NCBI RefSeq assembly: GCF_015160875.1
Contig: NZ_CP063374.1
Span: 5,273,501-5,337,500, forward strand
Reading direction: 5' to 3'
Length of the DNA stretch: 64,000 nucleotides
Source: Streptomyces chromofuscus
GTDB lineage: Bacteria > Actinomycetota > Actinomycetes > Streptomycetales > Streptomycetaceae
A program made the translations under genes and the position numbers. This document shows positions 32,851-40,777 of the stretch, one piece after another (position 1 is the stretch's first letter; the number at the start of each line of letters is the position of its first letter). A model generated the notes under the pieces. It did no database searches, had not been told where the DNA came from, and was given only the letters and a program-made list of their open reading frames with translations.

Positions 32851-33549
32851 GTGAACCACGTGAACGACGTGACCGGTGCGAACGAGGTGACTGCTACGAC
32901 CCCCGAGACCGCAGGGACGGTAGAGGCAGAGACGGTCGAGACCGAGGCAGGCACCGCCCGCGTCACTTGGCACAGGGCGGACCGGCCCGGGCTGGTCCTG
33001 GCCGTCAGCCACGGCGCCGGCGGCGGCATCGAGGCCCGCGACCTGAAGGCGCTCGCGGACGTGCTGCCCCGGCACGGCGTGACCGTCGCCCGCGTGGAGC
33101 AGCCCTGGCGGGTCGCCGGGAAGAAGGTGGCACCGGCGCCGAAGACGCTGGACGTCGGCTGGCGCGGCGTCTGGCCCGCGCTGGCCGCCCCGGGGCACCC
33201 GGTGGTCTCGGGCGGGCGCAGCGCGGGTGCCCGGGTCGCCTGCCGTACGGCCACCGAGCTGGGCGCGGCAGCCGTCCTCGCCCTCAGCTTCCCGCTGCAC
33301 CCGCCGGGCAGGCCGGAGAAGTCCCGCGCCGGGGAACTGCTCGGCGCGGGGGTGCCCACCCTCGTCGTCCAAGGGGGGAACGACCCGTTCGGCAGGCCGG
33401 AGGAGTTCCCGGCAGGGGAGTACGAGCTGGTCGAGGTGCCCTACGGCGATCATGGCTTCGCCGTGCCGAAACGGGCCGGGATCGGTCAGGAGGAGGCCGT
33501 CCGGATCATCACGGACGCGGTGGTGAGGTGGACCGGGTCACTGGGGTGA
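32851..33549 (+). CDS. Alpha/beta-hydrolase (dienelactone-hydrolase-like)
   Basis: This 232-residue protein has the alpha/beta-hydrolase nucleophile elbow GRSAG (in VVSGGRSAGARVA), an acidic residue in VVQGGNDPFG and a C-terminal histidine in GDHGFAVP, together a plausible Ser-Asp-His triad. The first 35 residues are Thr/Glu-rich and several GTG starts (32851, 32860, 32869) are possible. It resembles KANL3/Tex30-type hydrolases. It may be co-transcribed with the SRAP gene. Substrate unknown. Confidence 0.82.
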   Translation: MNHVNDVTGANEVTATTPETAGTVEAETVETEAGTARVTWHRADRPGLVLAVSHGAGGGIEARDLKALADVLPRHGVTVARVEQPWRVAGKKVAPAPKTLDVGWRGVWPALAAPGHPVVSGGRSAGARVACRTATELGAAAVLALSFPLHPPGRPEKSRAGELLGAGVPTLVVQGGNDPFGRPEEFPAGEYELVEVPYGDHGFAVPKRAGIGQEEAVRIITDAVVRWTGSLG

Positions 33550-33556
33550 GGATGCG

Positions 33557-33582
33557 GGAATGCCGGGACCCCGTGCACTGTT
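33557..33582 (+). promoter_or_regulatory. SigR-dependent promoter of sigR (autoregulation)
   Basis: GGAAT (33557-33561), an 18-base spacer and GTT (33580-33582) match the SigR promoter consensus. It overlies the end of the preceding hydrolase region and drives sigR, as does the inducible sigRp2 promoter in S. coelicolor. The long SigR isoform start (33641) lies about 50 bases downstream of the predicted transcript start. Confidence 0.88.
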
Positions 33583-33805
33583 GAGGCGGACGTAAGTGCT
33601 GATGACCAGCACCGACGTCGTAGGAGAGGAAGTCCGCCGCATGGGTTCGACCTTCTGCCCGAGCCGCAGCAGCCGTACTGATCTGGACTGGACGGTGCTG
33701 CATGCGGCGAAGACCGCCCCTCTTCGGGCGGCGGCGAGTGCGGATCGTCGTCTATCCTCCGATTCTGGTGGGACCGGTTTCGGCCCTGCCCAGATTGCTG
33801 AGGAG

Positions 33806-34489
33806 GTGGGTCCGGTCACCGGTAACGACGCAGGGACCGACAACGGCCAGGCGGAGCTGCCCGAGGGCCGGGGCAACAGCGCGGAGTCGACCACGGAGCG
33901 CAGCGCGCGCTTCGAACGGGACGCGCTCGAATTCCTCGACCAGATGTACTCGGCCGCGCTGCGCATGACGCGCAATCCGGCCGATGCCGAGGACCTGGTG
34001 CAGGAGACGTACGCCAAGGCGTACGCGTCCTTCCACCAGTTCCGCGAGGGCACCAACCTCAAGGCGTGGCTGTATCGGATTCTCACGAACACCTTCATCA
34101 ACTCGTACCGCAAGAAGCAGCGCGAGCCACAGCGCAGTGCGGCCGAGGAGATCGAGGACTGGCAGCTCGCCCGCGCCGAGTCGCACATGTCGACGGGGCT
34201 GCGCTCCGCCGAGTCGCAGGCGCTGGACCACCTGCCCGACTCGGACGTGAAGGAAGCGCTGCAGGCGATCCCCGAGGAATTCCGCATCGCCGTCTATCTC
34301 GCCGACGTAGAGGGCTTTGCGTACAAGGAGATCGCGGACATCATGGGGACACCCATCGGGACGGTGATGTCCCGGCTGCACCGGGGCCGCCGTCAACTGC
34401 GCGGCATGCTCGAGGACTACGCCCGTGAGCGCGGGCTGGTCCCGGCCGGCGCCGGAGAGTCGAACGAAGCGAAAGGCTCGGGCTCATGA
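33806..34489 (+). CDS. sigR: Thiol-oxidative stress sigma factor SigR
   Basis: This 227-residue group IV sigma factor has region 2 (FLDQMYSAALRMTRNPADAEDLVQETYAKAYASF) and region 4 (IPEEFRIAVYLADVEGFAYKEIADIMGTPIGTVMSRLHRGR). It starts at the GTG at 33806, giving the 227-residue form known from S. coelicolor. An in-frame ATG at 33641 adds exactly 55 residues and corresponds to the unstable SigR' isoform made under stress from the SigR-dependent promoter. SigR directs thioredoxin, mycothiol and protein quality-control genes. Its stop codon overlaps the rsrA start (ATGA). Confidence 0.96.
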   Translation: MGPVTGNDAGTDNGQAELPEGRGNSAESTTERSARFERDALEFLDQMYSAALRMTRNPADAEDLVQETYAKAYASFHQFREGTNLKAWLYRILTNTFINSYRKKQREPQRSAAEEIEDWQLARAESHMSTGLRSAESQALDHLPDSDVKEALQAIPEEFRIAVYLADVEGFAYKEIADIMGTPIGTVMSRLHRGRRQLRGMLEDYARERGLVPAGAGESNEAKGSGS

Positions 34490-34788
34490 GCTGCGGAGAG
34501 CCGCACGAGACGGACTGCGGCGAGGTTCTCGATCATCTGTACGAGTTCCTCGACAGTGAGATGCCGGACGTCGATCGCGAGAAGTTCCAGCAGCACTTCG
34601 AGGAGTGCTCGCCGTGCCTGGAGAAGTACGGCCTGGAGCAGGCCGTGAAGAAGCTGGTCAAGCGGTGCTGCGGGCATGACGACGTGCCCACCGACCTGCG
34701 TGCCAAGGTCATGGGGCGGATCGAGCTGATCCGCTCCGGGCAGGGCGCGCCGGAGCACGACGTGACGGCCGCCGCGAAGGAGTCCTGA
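34486..34788 (+). CDS. rsrA: Redox-sensing anti-sigma factor RsrA
   Basis: This 100-residue zinc-binding anti-sigma factor has every residue known to matter in the family: Cys3, His7, Cys11, His37, Cys41, Cys44, Cys61 and Cys62. The HxxxCxxC motif is at 37-44. In the reduced state it binds SigR with zinc; oxidation forms disulfides and releases SigR. It is translationally coupled to sigR. A hairpin terminator lies 30 bases downstream. Confidence 0.96.
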   Translation: MSCGEPHETDCGEVLDHLYEFLDSEMPDVDREKFQQHFEECSPCLEKYGLEQAVKKLVKRCCGHDDVPTDLRAKVMGRIELIRSGQGAPEHDVTAAAKES

Positions 34789-34818
34789 CGGCGCGCGCAG
34801 TGCGCCCGCGCCGCATGT

Positions 34819-34850
34819 CGTGCCTGCGCCGCACGAGGGGCGCAGGCACG
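34819..34850 (+). terminator. Terminator of sigR-rsrA
   Basis: A 12-bp inverted repeat (CGTGCCTGCGCC at 34819-34830 with 34839-34850) is followed by TTTCCC. Confidence 0.78.
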
Positions 34851-34970
34851 TTTCCCGGTCACAAGGTCCTGGTCACCCGAATGCGTTAATCGGCCGGCCA
34901 TCGGCCCTGGCCCCCTCCCCCACCGCCCTAGGCTCCGGAGCCTGGACAGGCTCGGACCGGGAGGGCGGTC

Positions 34971-36287
34971 GTGATGGAAGCGGTTCCGGCGGGGGCACGC
35001 GCGTACGTGGCCTGTGTCGTCGGCGGCGCGCTGCTGTGCCTGCTTCCGCTGCCCCTGCTGCGGACGCCCTGGTGGGCCGTGGCGCTGCTCGCCGTCCTGT
35101 ACGCCGGCGGGGAGTGGCTCGCCCTCAGGCGGTTTCCCGGCACCTTCTACCCCGTGCTGCTCGCCGGGGTCTTCCTGCTGCCCCCGCCCGCCGCCGCGCT
35201 GGTCGCGCTGTCGGGTGCGCTGCTGTCGCCCGTTGCGCAGCGCCCCGCCCGGCTGCGGCGGGCCTGGCGGGCGGCCGAGCTGGTGGTGGCCGTATGGGCG
35301 GCCGGGCGGGTGTTCTGGGCACTGGGCGGCCGGGACGCCGTCGTGACGTCCGACGTCGCCCACGCCCTCGGCCCGGCGGCCGGTGCGGTGCTGACGCTGT
35401 GCGCGGTCCTGACGGTGCTCGACGGGGGGATCCTCGTCGTCGCCGAACGGGTGCCGGCCCGGCGGGCCTGGCGCGGCCTGTTCCTGCGGTCGCTGGCGCC
35501 GGTCGGTGTGCACGGGCTCGCCGGACTGATGATGGCCGTGCTGTGGCGCAGCCCGTACGGGGCCGTGGCCGCGCTGCTCGTGCTGCTGCCGATGGGTGTG
35601 TCGTGGTGGGCGTTCGCGCAGTACCACCGGGAGCGAGGGGCCCATCAGGCGACCATCCGGGCGCTGGTGCAGGCCGTCGACATCAAGGACCGGTACACGC
35701 GCGGGCACAGCGAGCGGGTCGGGCTGGCCTCCATGATGATCGCGCGCGAGCTGGGCATGGACGACGAGCGGGTCGAGGTCCTGCGGTTCGCCGGGATCCT
35801 GCACGACGTGGGGAAGCTGGGGGTGCCCACGCGGCTGCTGCGGAAGGACGGGCCACTGACGCCCGAGGAGCGGCGGGTGATCGAGCTGCATCCGGAGTAC
35901 GGGCACGAGATGGTGCGCGGCATCTCGTTCCTCGGGGAGGCCCGGGCCGCCGTACTGCACCATCACGAGCGGCTGGACGGGAGCGGGTACCCGTACGGGC
36001 TCGCGGGCAGCCAGATCCCCGAGTCGGCCCGGGTGGTCGCGGTGGCCGACGCGTTCGACGCGATGACGTCCAACCGGTCCTACAGCAGGGCGCGGCCGGT
36101 TCCCCTGGCGCTCGAAGAACTCGAGCGGTGCGCCGGGCGGCAGTTCGACCCGGTGATGGTCGCCGCGCTGGTCCGGGTCGTACGGCGGTCCGGGTGGCGC
36201 CCCGTGGTGACCGCCGACGGCATGCGCTCCCGGAGCGTTCCCCCGCCCGCCCCGTCCGTTCCCGGCCGGACGGGAGCGAACCGGTGA
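34971..36287 (+). CDS. Membrane HD-GYP-domain protein
   Basis: This 438-residue protein has about seven membrane helices in residues 10-215 and a C-terminal HD-GYP domain: RGHSERVG, LHDVGKLGVP (HD) and HHHERLDGSGYPYGL (GYP). HD-GYP enzymes degrade cyclic dinucleotides such as cyclic-di-GMP, and all key metal ligands appear to be present. The start is the GTG at 34971 or the adjacent ATG at 34974, both after GGGAGGG. The following HD gene overlaps its stop codon (GTGA). Confidence 0.88.
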   Translation: MMEAVPAGARAYVACVVGGALLCLLPLPLLRTPWWAVALLAVLYAGGEWLALRRFPGTFYPVLLAGVFLLPPPAAALVALSGALLSPVAQRPARLRRAWRAAELVVAVWAAGRVFWALGGRDAVVTSDVAHALGPAAGAVLTLCAVLTVLDGGILVVAERVPARRAWRGLFLRSLAPVGVHGLAGLMMAVLWRSPYGAVAALLVLLPMGVSWWAFAQYHRERGAHQATIRALVQAVDIKDRYTRGHSERVGLASMMIARELGMDDERVEVLRFAGILHDVGKLGVPTRLLRKDGPLTPEERRVIELHPEYGHEMVRGISFLGEARAAVLHHHERLDGSGYPYGLAGSQIPESARVVAVADAFDAMTSNRSYSRARPVPLALEELERCAGRQFDPVMVAALVRVVRRSGWRPVVTADGMRSRSVPPPAPSVPGRTGANR

Positions 36288-37522
36288 GAGACGGCCGGGC
36301 CCTCCTGCTGATCCACGGCTCCGCCGCCCTCCTGTCCCTGGTCTGCCTCGGCGTCACCTCCTGGACCGGCCTCGAGCAGCGCGGCATCGCGCTCGCCTTC
36401 GGCGCGCTCGTCGCCCTCGGTGAACTCGCCCGCTGGTACGGGCCGCAGGTCAGGGAGGCCGCGCCGCTCGGGGCCGCCGGGGCGTTGTCGTACGCGTTGC
36501 TCGGGGAGGACGCCGGGCGGGCCACCACCCACGGGGTCGCGCAGGTGGTGAGTGTCGTGCTGGCCGCCTCGCTGGTCGGGTGCGTGCCGCACGTCGCCCG
36601 GGGGCGGGGGCCCGTCTTCGACCATCTGGCGCGGCGGGTGCTGACCGTCGGGTTCGCCGCCGTGTGCTTCCAACCGCTGTACAACAGCGGCGCGTTCACG
36701 GACTGGAGCGGCCCTGCCTACGCGCTGCTGCTCATCACCCTGCTCGCCCTCACCGCGCTGTGCGACGCCGTGCTCGCCGCCGCGCCGGCGCATCTGCGCA
36801 CCGGGTGGCCGTTCGGGCCGCTGCTGCGGGAAGAGCTGCGCGGCATGCTCGGGATCGGTTCGGCCGTGTGTGCGACGGGAGCCGTGATGGCGCTCGCGGT
36901 CGCCGTCGTCGGGTTGTGGGCGCTGCCCGTGTTCTGTCTGCCGTTGCTCCTCGCGCAGGTGTCCGTGCGCCGGTACGCCGCCGTGCGGACGACGTACCGG
37001 CAGACCATCGCCTCCCTGGCCCGGGCCACCGAGATCGCGGGCTGCACCCCGGCGGGACACGCGCGCCGGGTCGCCGCGCTCAGCCGCGCCGTCGGGCGGG
37101 ACCTGGGGCTGAGCGAGGCGGAACTCACCGTGCTGGAGTATGCGGCGCTGATGCACGACATCGGGCAGCTGAGCCTGGTCGACCCGGTGCCGGCCGGGGC
37201 GACGGCCGGGCTGCCCGATGCCGAGCAGCGGCGGATCGCGCTCCTGGGCGGCGCGGTCGTACGGCAGACCGGGGTGGACGCCGAGGTCGCCGTGGTGGTC
37301 GAGCGCCAGGCCGATCCGTACCCCGAGCAGCCACCGGCCGCCCGGATCGTGCGGGCGGTGAACGCCTACGAGGAGAAGGCGCGCGACGCGGGTCCCGGCG
37401 GGCCTTTGACCGCGCTGGAGGAACTGCGGCTGGGGACCGCCGGGGACTACGCTCCCGAGGTCGTCGAGGCGCTGGCCCGGGTGCTGTCGAGGGAGGGTCT
37501 GACCCTGCCCTCGGCTGGGTAA
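36284..37522 (+). CDS. Membrane HD-domain protein without GYP motif
   Basis: This 412-residue protein has about seven membrane helices (residues 5-225), then an HD-type domain with AGHARRVAALS and LMHDIGQLSL. The downstream HHE and GxGYP elements of the previous gene are replaced by VERQADPYPEQPPA, so cyclic-di-GMP hydrolysis is doubtful. The GTG at 36284 overlaps the preceding stop codon. The pair probably arose by tandem duplication followed by divergence of the second copy into a regulatory or inactive partner. Confidence 0.85.
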   Translation: MRDGRALLLIHGSAALLSLVCLGVTSWTGLEQRGIALAFGALVALGELARWYGPQVREAAPLGAAGALSYALLGEDAGRATTHGVAQVVSVVLAASLVGCVPHVARGRGPVFDHLARRVLTVGFAAVCFQPLYNSGAFTDWSGPAYALLLITLLALTALCDAVLAAAPAHLRTGWPFGPLLREELRGMLGIGSAVCATGAVMALAVAVVGLWALPVFCLPLLLAQVSVRRYAAVRTTYRQTIASLARATEIAGCTPAGHARRVAALSRAVGRDLGLSEAELTVLEYAALMHDIGQLSLVDPVPAGATAGLPDAEQRRIALLGGAVVRQTGVDAEVAVVVERQADPYPEQPPAARIVRAVNAYEEKARDAGPGGPLTALEELRLGTAGDYAPEVVEALARVLSREGLTLPSAG

Positions 37523-37627
37523 CCCATGGGTAATGAGCGCCTCTCCAGCCGCACGTGGTTGGATGCGAAGGAGAGGGTGTCCGGGGGCACAGGCCGGCCC
37601 ACTCCACGGAACTGGCAGGCGGGAATC

Positions 37628-38608
37628 GTGAGGATCTTCGGCAAGGGACGGCACCGGCCCTCCGCCTCCTGGCGGCAGGCCACCGACCGGGCGTTCACGC
37701 TCATCGGGGACGGTCGGTACGAGGACGCGGGCGCGCTCCTCACACGGGCCGCGGATCTCGAGCCCTGGCTGTCGGAGTCCTGGTTCAACCTCGCGCTGCT
37801 GCACAAGTTCCGGCACGACTGGGAGCAGGCCCGGGCGGCCGGTCTGCGGGCCGTCGCCCTGCTCGACCGGGAGACCGGAGCACCCGACTGGTGGAACGTC
37901 GGCATCGCCGCGACCGCCCTGCAGGACTGGCCGCTGGCCCGGCGCGCCTGGCAGGCGTACGGGCTGCACGTGCCCGGCGGCGCCACGGACTCCGGCGAGC
38001 CCCTCGGCATGGAGCTGGGCAGCGCAGCCGTCCGGCTGTCGCCCGAGGGCGAGGCCGAGGTGGTGTGGGGGCGGCGGCTGGATCCGGCGCGGATCGAGGT
38101 GCTGTCCATCCCGCTGCCGTCGTCGGGGCGGCGCTGGGGCGAGGTCGTCCTGCACGACGGCGTCCCGCACGGGGAGCGGACCACGGCTGCCGGGCACTCC
38201 TACCCGGTGTTCGACGAGATCGAGCTGTGGGCGCCCTCGCCCGTGCCCACTTGGGTGGTGCTGCTGGAGGCCGCGACGGAGGCCGACCGGGACTCCCTGG
38301 AGCAGCTCGCGGCGGACGCCGGGTTCGCCGCGGAGGACTGGTCGTCGTCGGTGCGGCTGCTGTGCCGGCTGTGCTCGGAGTCGCGGATGCCGGCCGACGA
38401 GGGCGACGGCGAGCACCTGGACCCGCACGACCACAGCGAGCCCGGGCATCCGGGGCCGCTCGGCCATCGCACGGACGGGCAGCTGTGGGTCCCGGAGCGC
38501 GAGTGCGGGGTGGCCGCGCCGGCTTCGCTGGTCCGCGGGTTGCTGGACGGGTGGGTCGCGGACAGCCCCGACTCCCGGGACTGGCGGGACCTGGAAGAGG
38601 TCTGCTGA
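37628..38608 (+). CDS. TPR-containing conserved protein
   Basis: This protein of about 326 residues has N-terminal tetratricopeptide-like helices (ASWRQATDRAFTLIGDGRYEDAGALLTRAADLEPWLSESWFNLALLHKF), a central beta-rich region (RIEVLSIPLPSSGRRWGEVVLHDG) and a C-terminal segment with CRLCSESRMP and a His/Asp/Glu-rich linker. No enzyme motif is recognised. The GTG at 37628 gives a sensible start, VRIFGKGRHR; an ATG at 37526 would add 34 residues of poor quality. It may belong with the downstream deformylase but has its own spacing of 150 bases. Confidence 0.75.
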   Translation: MRIFGKGRHRPSASWRQATDRAFTLIGDGRYEDAGALLTRAADLEPWLSESWFNLALLHKFRHDWEQARAAGLRAVALLDRETGAPDWWNVGIAATALQDWPLARRAWQAYGLHVPGGATDSGEPLGMELGSAAVRLSPEGEAEVVWGRRLDPARIEVLSIPLPSSGRRWGEVVLHDGVPHGERTTAAGHSYPVFDEIELWAPSPVPTWVVLLEAATEADRDSLEQLAADAGFAAEDWSSSVRLLCRLCSESRMPADEGDGEHLDPHDHSEPGHPGPLGHRTDGQLWVPERECGVAAPASLVRGLLDGWVADSPDSRDWRDLEEVC

Positions 38609-38761
38609 GGCCGTCCGGCCGGCCGGGCGATGCGCGGGGGCCGTCCGCGTCCACGCGGCGGAGCCCCCCGTCGGACACGGTCCCGGCCCCTGGCGGGGAG
38701 GGTTCCCCGTACCCTGTATCAGCACCACACCCCAGATTTCCGAGGAAGGCGTACGTCGGTC

Positions 38762-39412
38762 ATGGCGCAGCAGGACACCGATCAGCAGCACGCGGGCGTG
38801 CTCCCCGTGGACGACGAGGGCTTCGTCATCGACACCGAGGAGTGCGAGGAGCGCGAGGCGGCCTGGCGCGAGCGGGGCACCTCGCGGCCGATCACCGTGG
38901 TCGGCAACCCGGTGCTGCACAAGGAGTGCAAGGACGTCACCGACTTCGGTGAGGAGTTCCAGCAGCTGGTCGCGGACATGTTCGCCAGCCAGCGCACCGC
39001 CGAGGGCGTGGGCCTGGCCGCCAACCAGATCGGCGTCGACCTGAAGGTGTTCGTCTACGACTGCCCGGACGACGAGGGTGTCCGGCACGTCGGCGTGGTC
39101 TGCAACCCCAAGCTCGTCGAACTGCCCGCCGACAAGCGCCGGCTGGACGACAGCAACGAGGGCTGCCTGTCGGTGCCGACGGCGTACATGCCGCTGGCCC
39201 GACCGGACTACGCCGAGGTCACCGGGCAGGACGAGCGGGGCAACCCGATCAAGGTCCGCGGCAGCGGTTACTTCGCTCGGTGTTTGCAGCACGAGACCGA
39301 CCACCTCTACGGCTACCTCTACATCGACCGGCTGTCCAAGCGGGAACGCAAGGACGCGCTGCGGCAGATGGCCGAGAACGAGCCCCGCTACCCCGTGGTC
39401 GCCAACGACTGA
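38762..39412 (+). CDS. def: Peptide deformylase
   Basis: This 216-residue enzyme has the three deformylase motifs: GVGLAANQIG, EGCLSVP and QHETDHLYG, with the metal ligands cysteine and two histidines. It removes the formyl group from nascent proteins. It has an N-terminal extension of about 40 residues, rich in Gln, Asp and Glu, before the usual ITVVGNPVLH start. The ATG at 38762 has GAGGAAGG about 15 bases upstream, rather far; the ATG is nevertheless the best start. Confidence 0.93.
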   Translation: MAQQDTDQQHAGVLPVDDEGFVIDTEECEEREAAWRERGTSRPITVVGNPVLHKECKDVTDFGEEFQQLVADMFASQRTAEGVGLAANQIGVDLKVFVYDCPDDEGVRHVGVVCNPKLVELPADKRRLDDSNEGCLSVPTAYMPLARPDYAEVTGQDERGNPIKVRGSGYFARCLQHETDHLYGYLYIDRLSKRERKDALRQMAENEPRYPVVAND

Positions 39413-39435
39413 CACCTCACCCGTCTCTCCCGTAC

Positions 39436-39471
39436 GGCGTCTGATCAGGTTTCTCCGCCTGATCAGGCGCC
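39436..39471 (+). terminator. Terminator of def
   Basis: A 14-bp inverted repeat with one G-T pair (39436-39449 with 39458-39471, containing CTGATCAGG) is followed by GTTCGTCTGT. It lies 24 bases past the def stop codon. Confidence 0.75.
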
Positions 39472-39691
39472 GTTCGTCTGTCCTTCGCACGTGTGAGCGG
39501 ATGCGCGTCGCGAGTGATCCAGAACCAGTCGGGCGGCGGGAGGATCTCGGCACTGTGGGGTAGTGAATGAAGCAAATCCGTTCCCAGATCGGTCAGTTGT
39601 GGTGCTGAATGGAAGTGCGGGGTAACGCAACGGCGCACGCCCGGCACAGCGGAAGGGGCGTGCCCAACTGGCGGCTGAGAGGGGTTTGTTC

Positions 39692-40777
39692 GTGCCTGCT
39701 TTCCCACACAGCACCACCGCGACCGCAACCGCGGTCCCGGTCCCACCCTCGCTGTCTCTTCCGGTGATCGAGGCGGCGTTTCCCAGGCAATTGCACCCGT
39801 ATTGGCCCAGGCTCCAGGAGAAGACCCGTGCGTGGCTCCTGGAAAAACGGCTCATGCCGGCGGACAAGGTTGAGGAATATGCCGACGGCCTGTGCTACAC
39901 CGATCTCATGGCGGGGTACTACATAGGCGCCCCCGACGACGTCCTGCAGGCGATAGCGGACTACAGCGCGTGGTTCTTCGTCTGGGACGACCGGCACGAC
40001 CGCGACATCGTCCACCGCCGTCCCGTGGCCTGGCGCGGGCTCCGGGCACGGCTGCACGAGGCGCTCGACTCCCCCCAGGACCATCTGCACCACGAGGACC
40101 CGCTGGTCGCGGGGTTCGCGGACAGTGTGCTGCGGCTGTACTCGTTTCTTCCCAGCACCTGGAACGAGCGCTTCGCCCGGCATTTCCACGCGGTGATCGA
40201 GGCGTACGACAAGGAATTCCGCAATCGAGTCGAGGGCATCGTCCCGACGGTCGACGAATACCTGGCGCTGCGCCGGCTCACCTTCGCGCACTGGATATGG
40301 ACGGACCTGCTGGAGCCGAGTGCCGGGCAGGAACTCCCGGAGGCGGTGCGGGAACACCCGGCGTATCGGAGAGCGGCGCTGCTGAGCCAGGAGTTCGCCG
40401 CCTGGTACAACGACCTCTGTTCGCTCCCCAAGGAAATCGCGGGCGACGAGGTGCACAATCTCGGAATCAGTCTCATAACCCATGAGGGACTGAATCTGGA
40501 AGAGGCGATCGCCGAAGTCCGGCGGCGCGTCGAGGAATGCATCGCCGATTTCCTCGTCGCCGAACGGGAGGGCTTACGCTTCGCGGACTCCCTCGCCGAC
40601 GGCACGGTGCGCGGAAAGGAACTGAGCGCTGCCGTGCGCGCCTGCCTCGGGAATATGCGGAACTGGTTCAGCTCCGTCTACTGGTTCCACCACGAGTCCG
40701 GCCGTTACATGGTCGACAGCTGGGACGACCGGTCCACGCCCCCGTACGTCAACAACGAAACGGCAGGTGAGAAATGA
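39692..40777 (+). CDS. epi-Isozizaene synthase (sesquiterpene cyclase)
   Basis: This 361-residue class I terpene cyclase is the same length as S. coelicolor epi-isozizaene synthase and shares its residue numbering: the Asp-rich motif DDRHD starts at Asp99 and the NSE/DTE metal motif NDLCSLPKE starts at Asn240. SGRYM near the C-terminus supplies the diphosphate-binding Arg-Tyr pair. It cyclises farnesyl diphosphate to epi-isozizaene, the albaflavenone precursor. The GTG at 39692 has GAGAGGGG upstream. A TTA codon at 40574-40576 (Leu295) suggests bldA control. It overlaps the P450 start by ATGA. Confidence 0.96.
   Translation: MPAFPHSTTATATAVPVPPSLSLPVIEAAFPRQLHPYWPRLQEKTRAWLLEKRLMPADKVEEYADGLCYTDLMAGYYIGAPDDVLQAIADYSAWFFVWDDRHDRDIVHRRPVAWRGLRARLHEALDSPQDHLHHEDPLVAGFADSVLRLYSFLPSTWNERFARHFHAVIEAYDKEFRNRVEGIVPTVDEYLALRRLTFAHWIWTDLLEPSAGQELPEAVREHPAYRRAALLSQEFAAWYNDLCSLPKEIAGDEVHNLGISLITHEGLNLEEAIAEVRRRVEECIADFLVAEREGLRFADSLADGTVRGKELSAAVRACLGNMRNWFSSVYWFHHESGRYMVDSWDDRSTPPYVNNETAGEK

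Noticed and set aside
36080..39553. A 1157-codon open frame on the minus strand
   Set aside because: It crosses four well-supported plus-strand genes (two HD proteins, TPR protein, deformylase) and has no recognisable domain.
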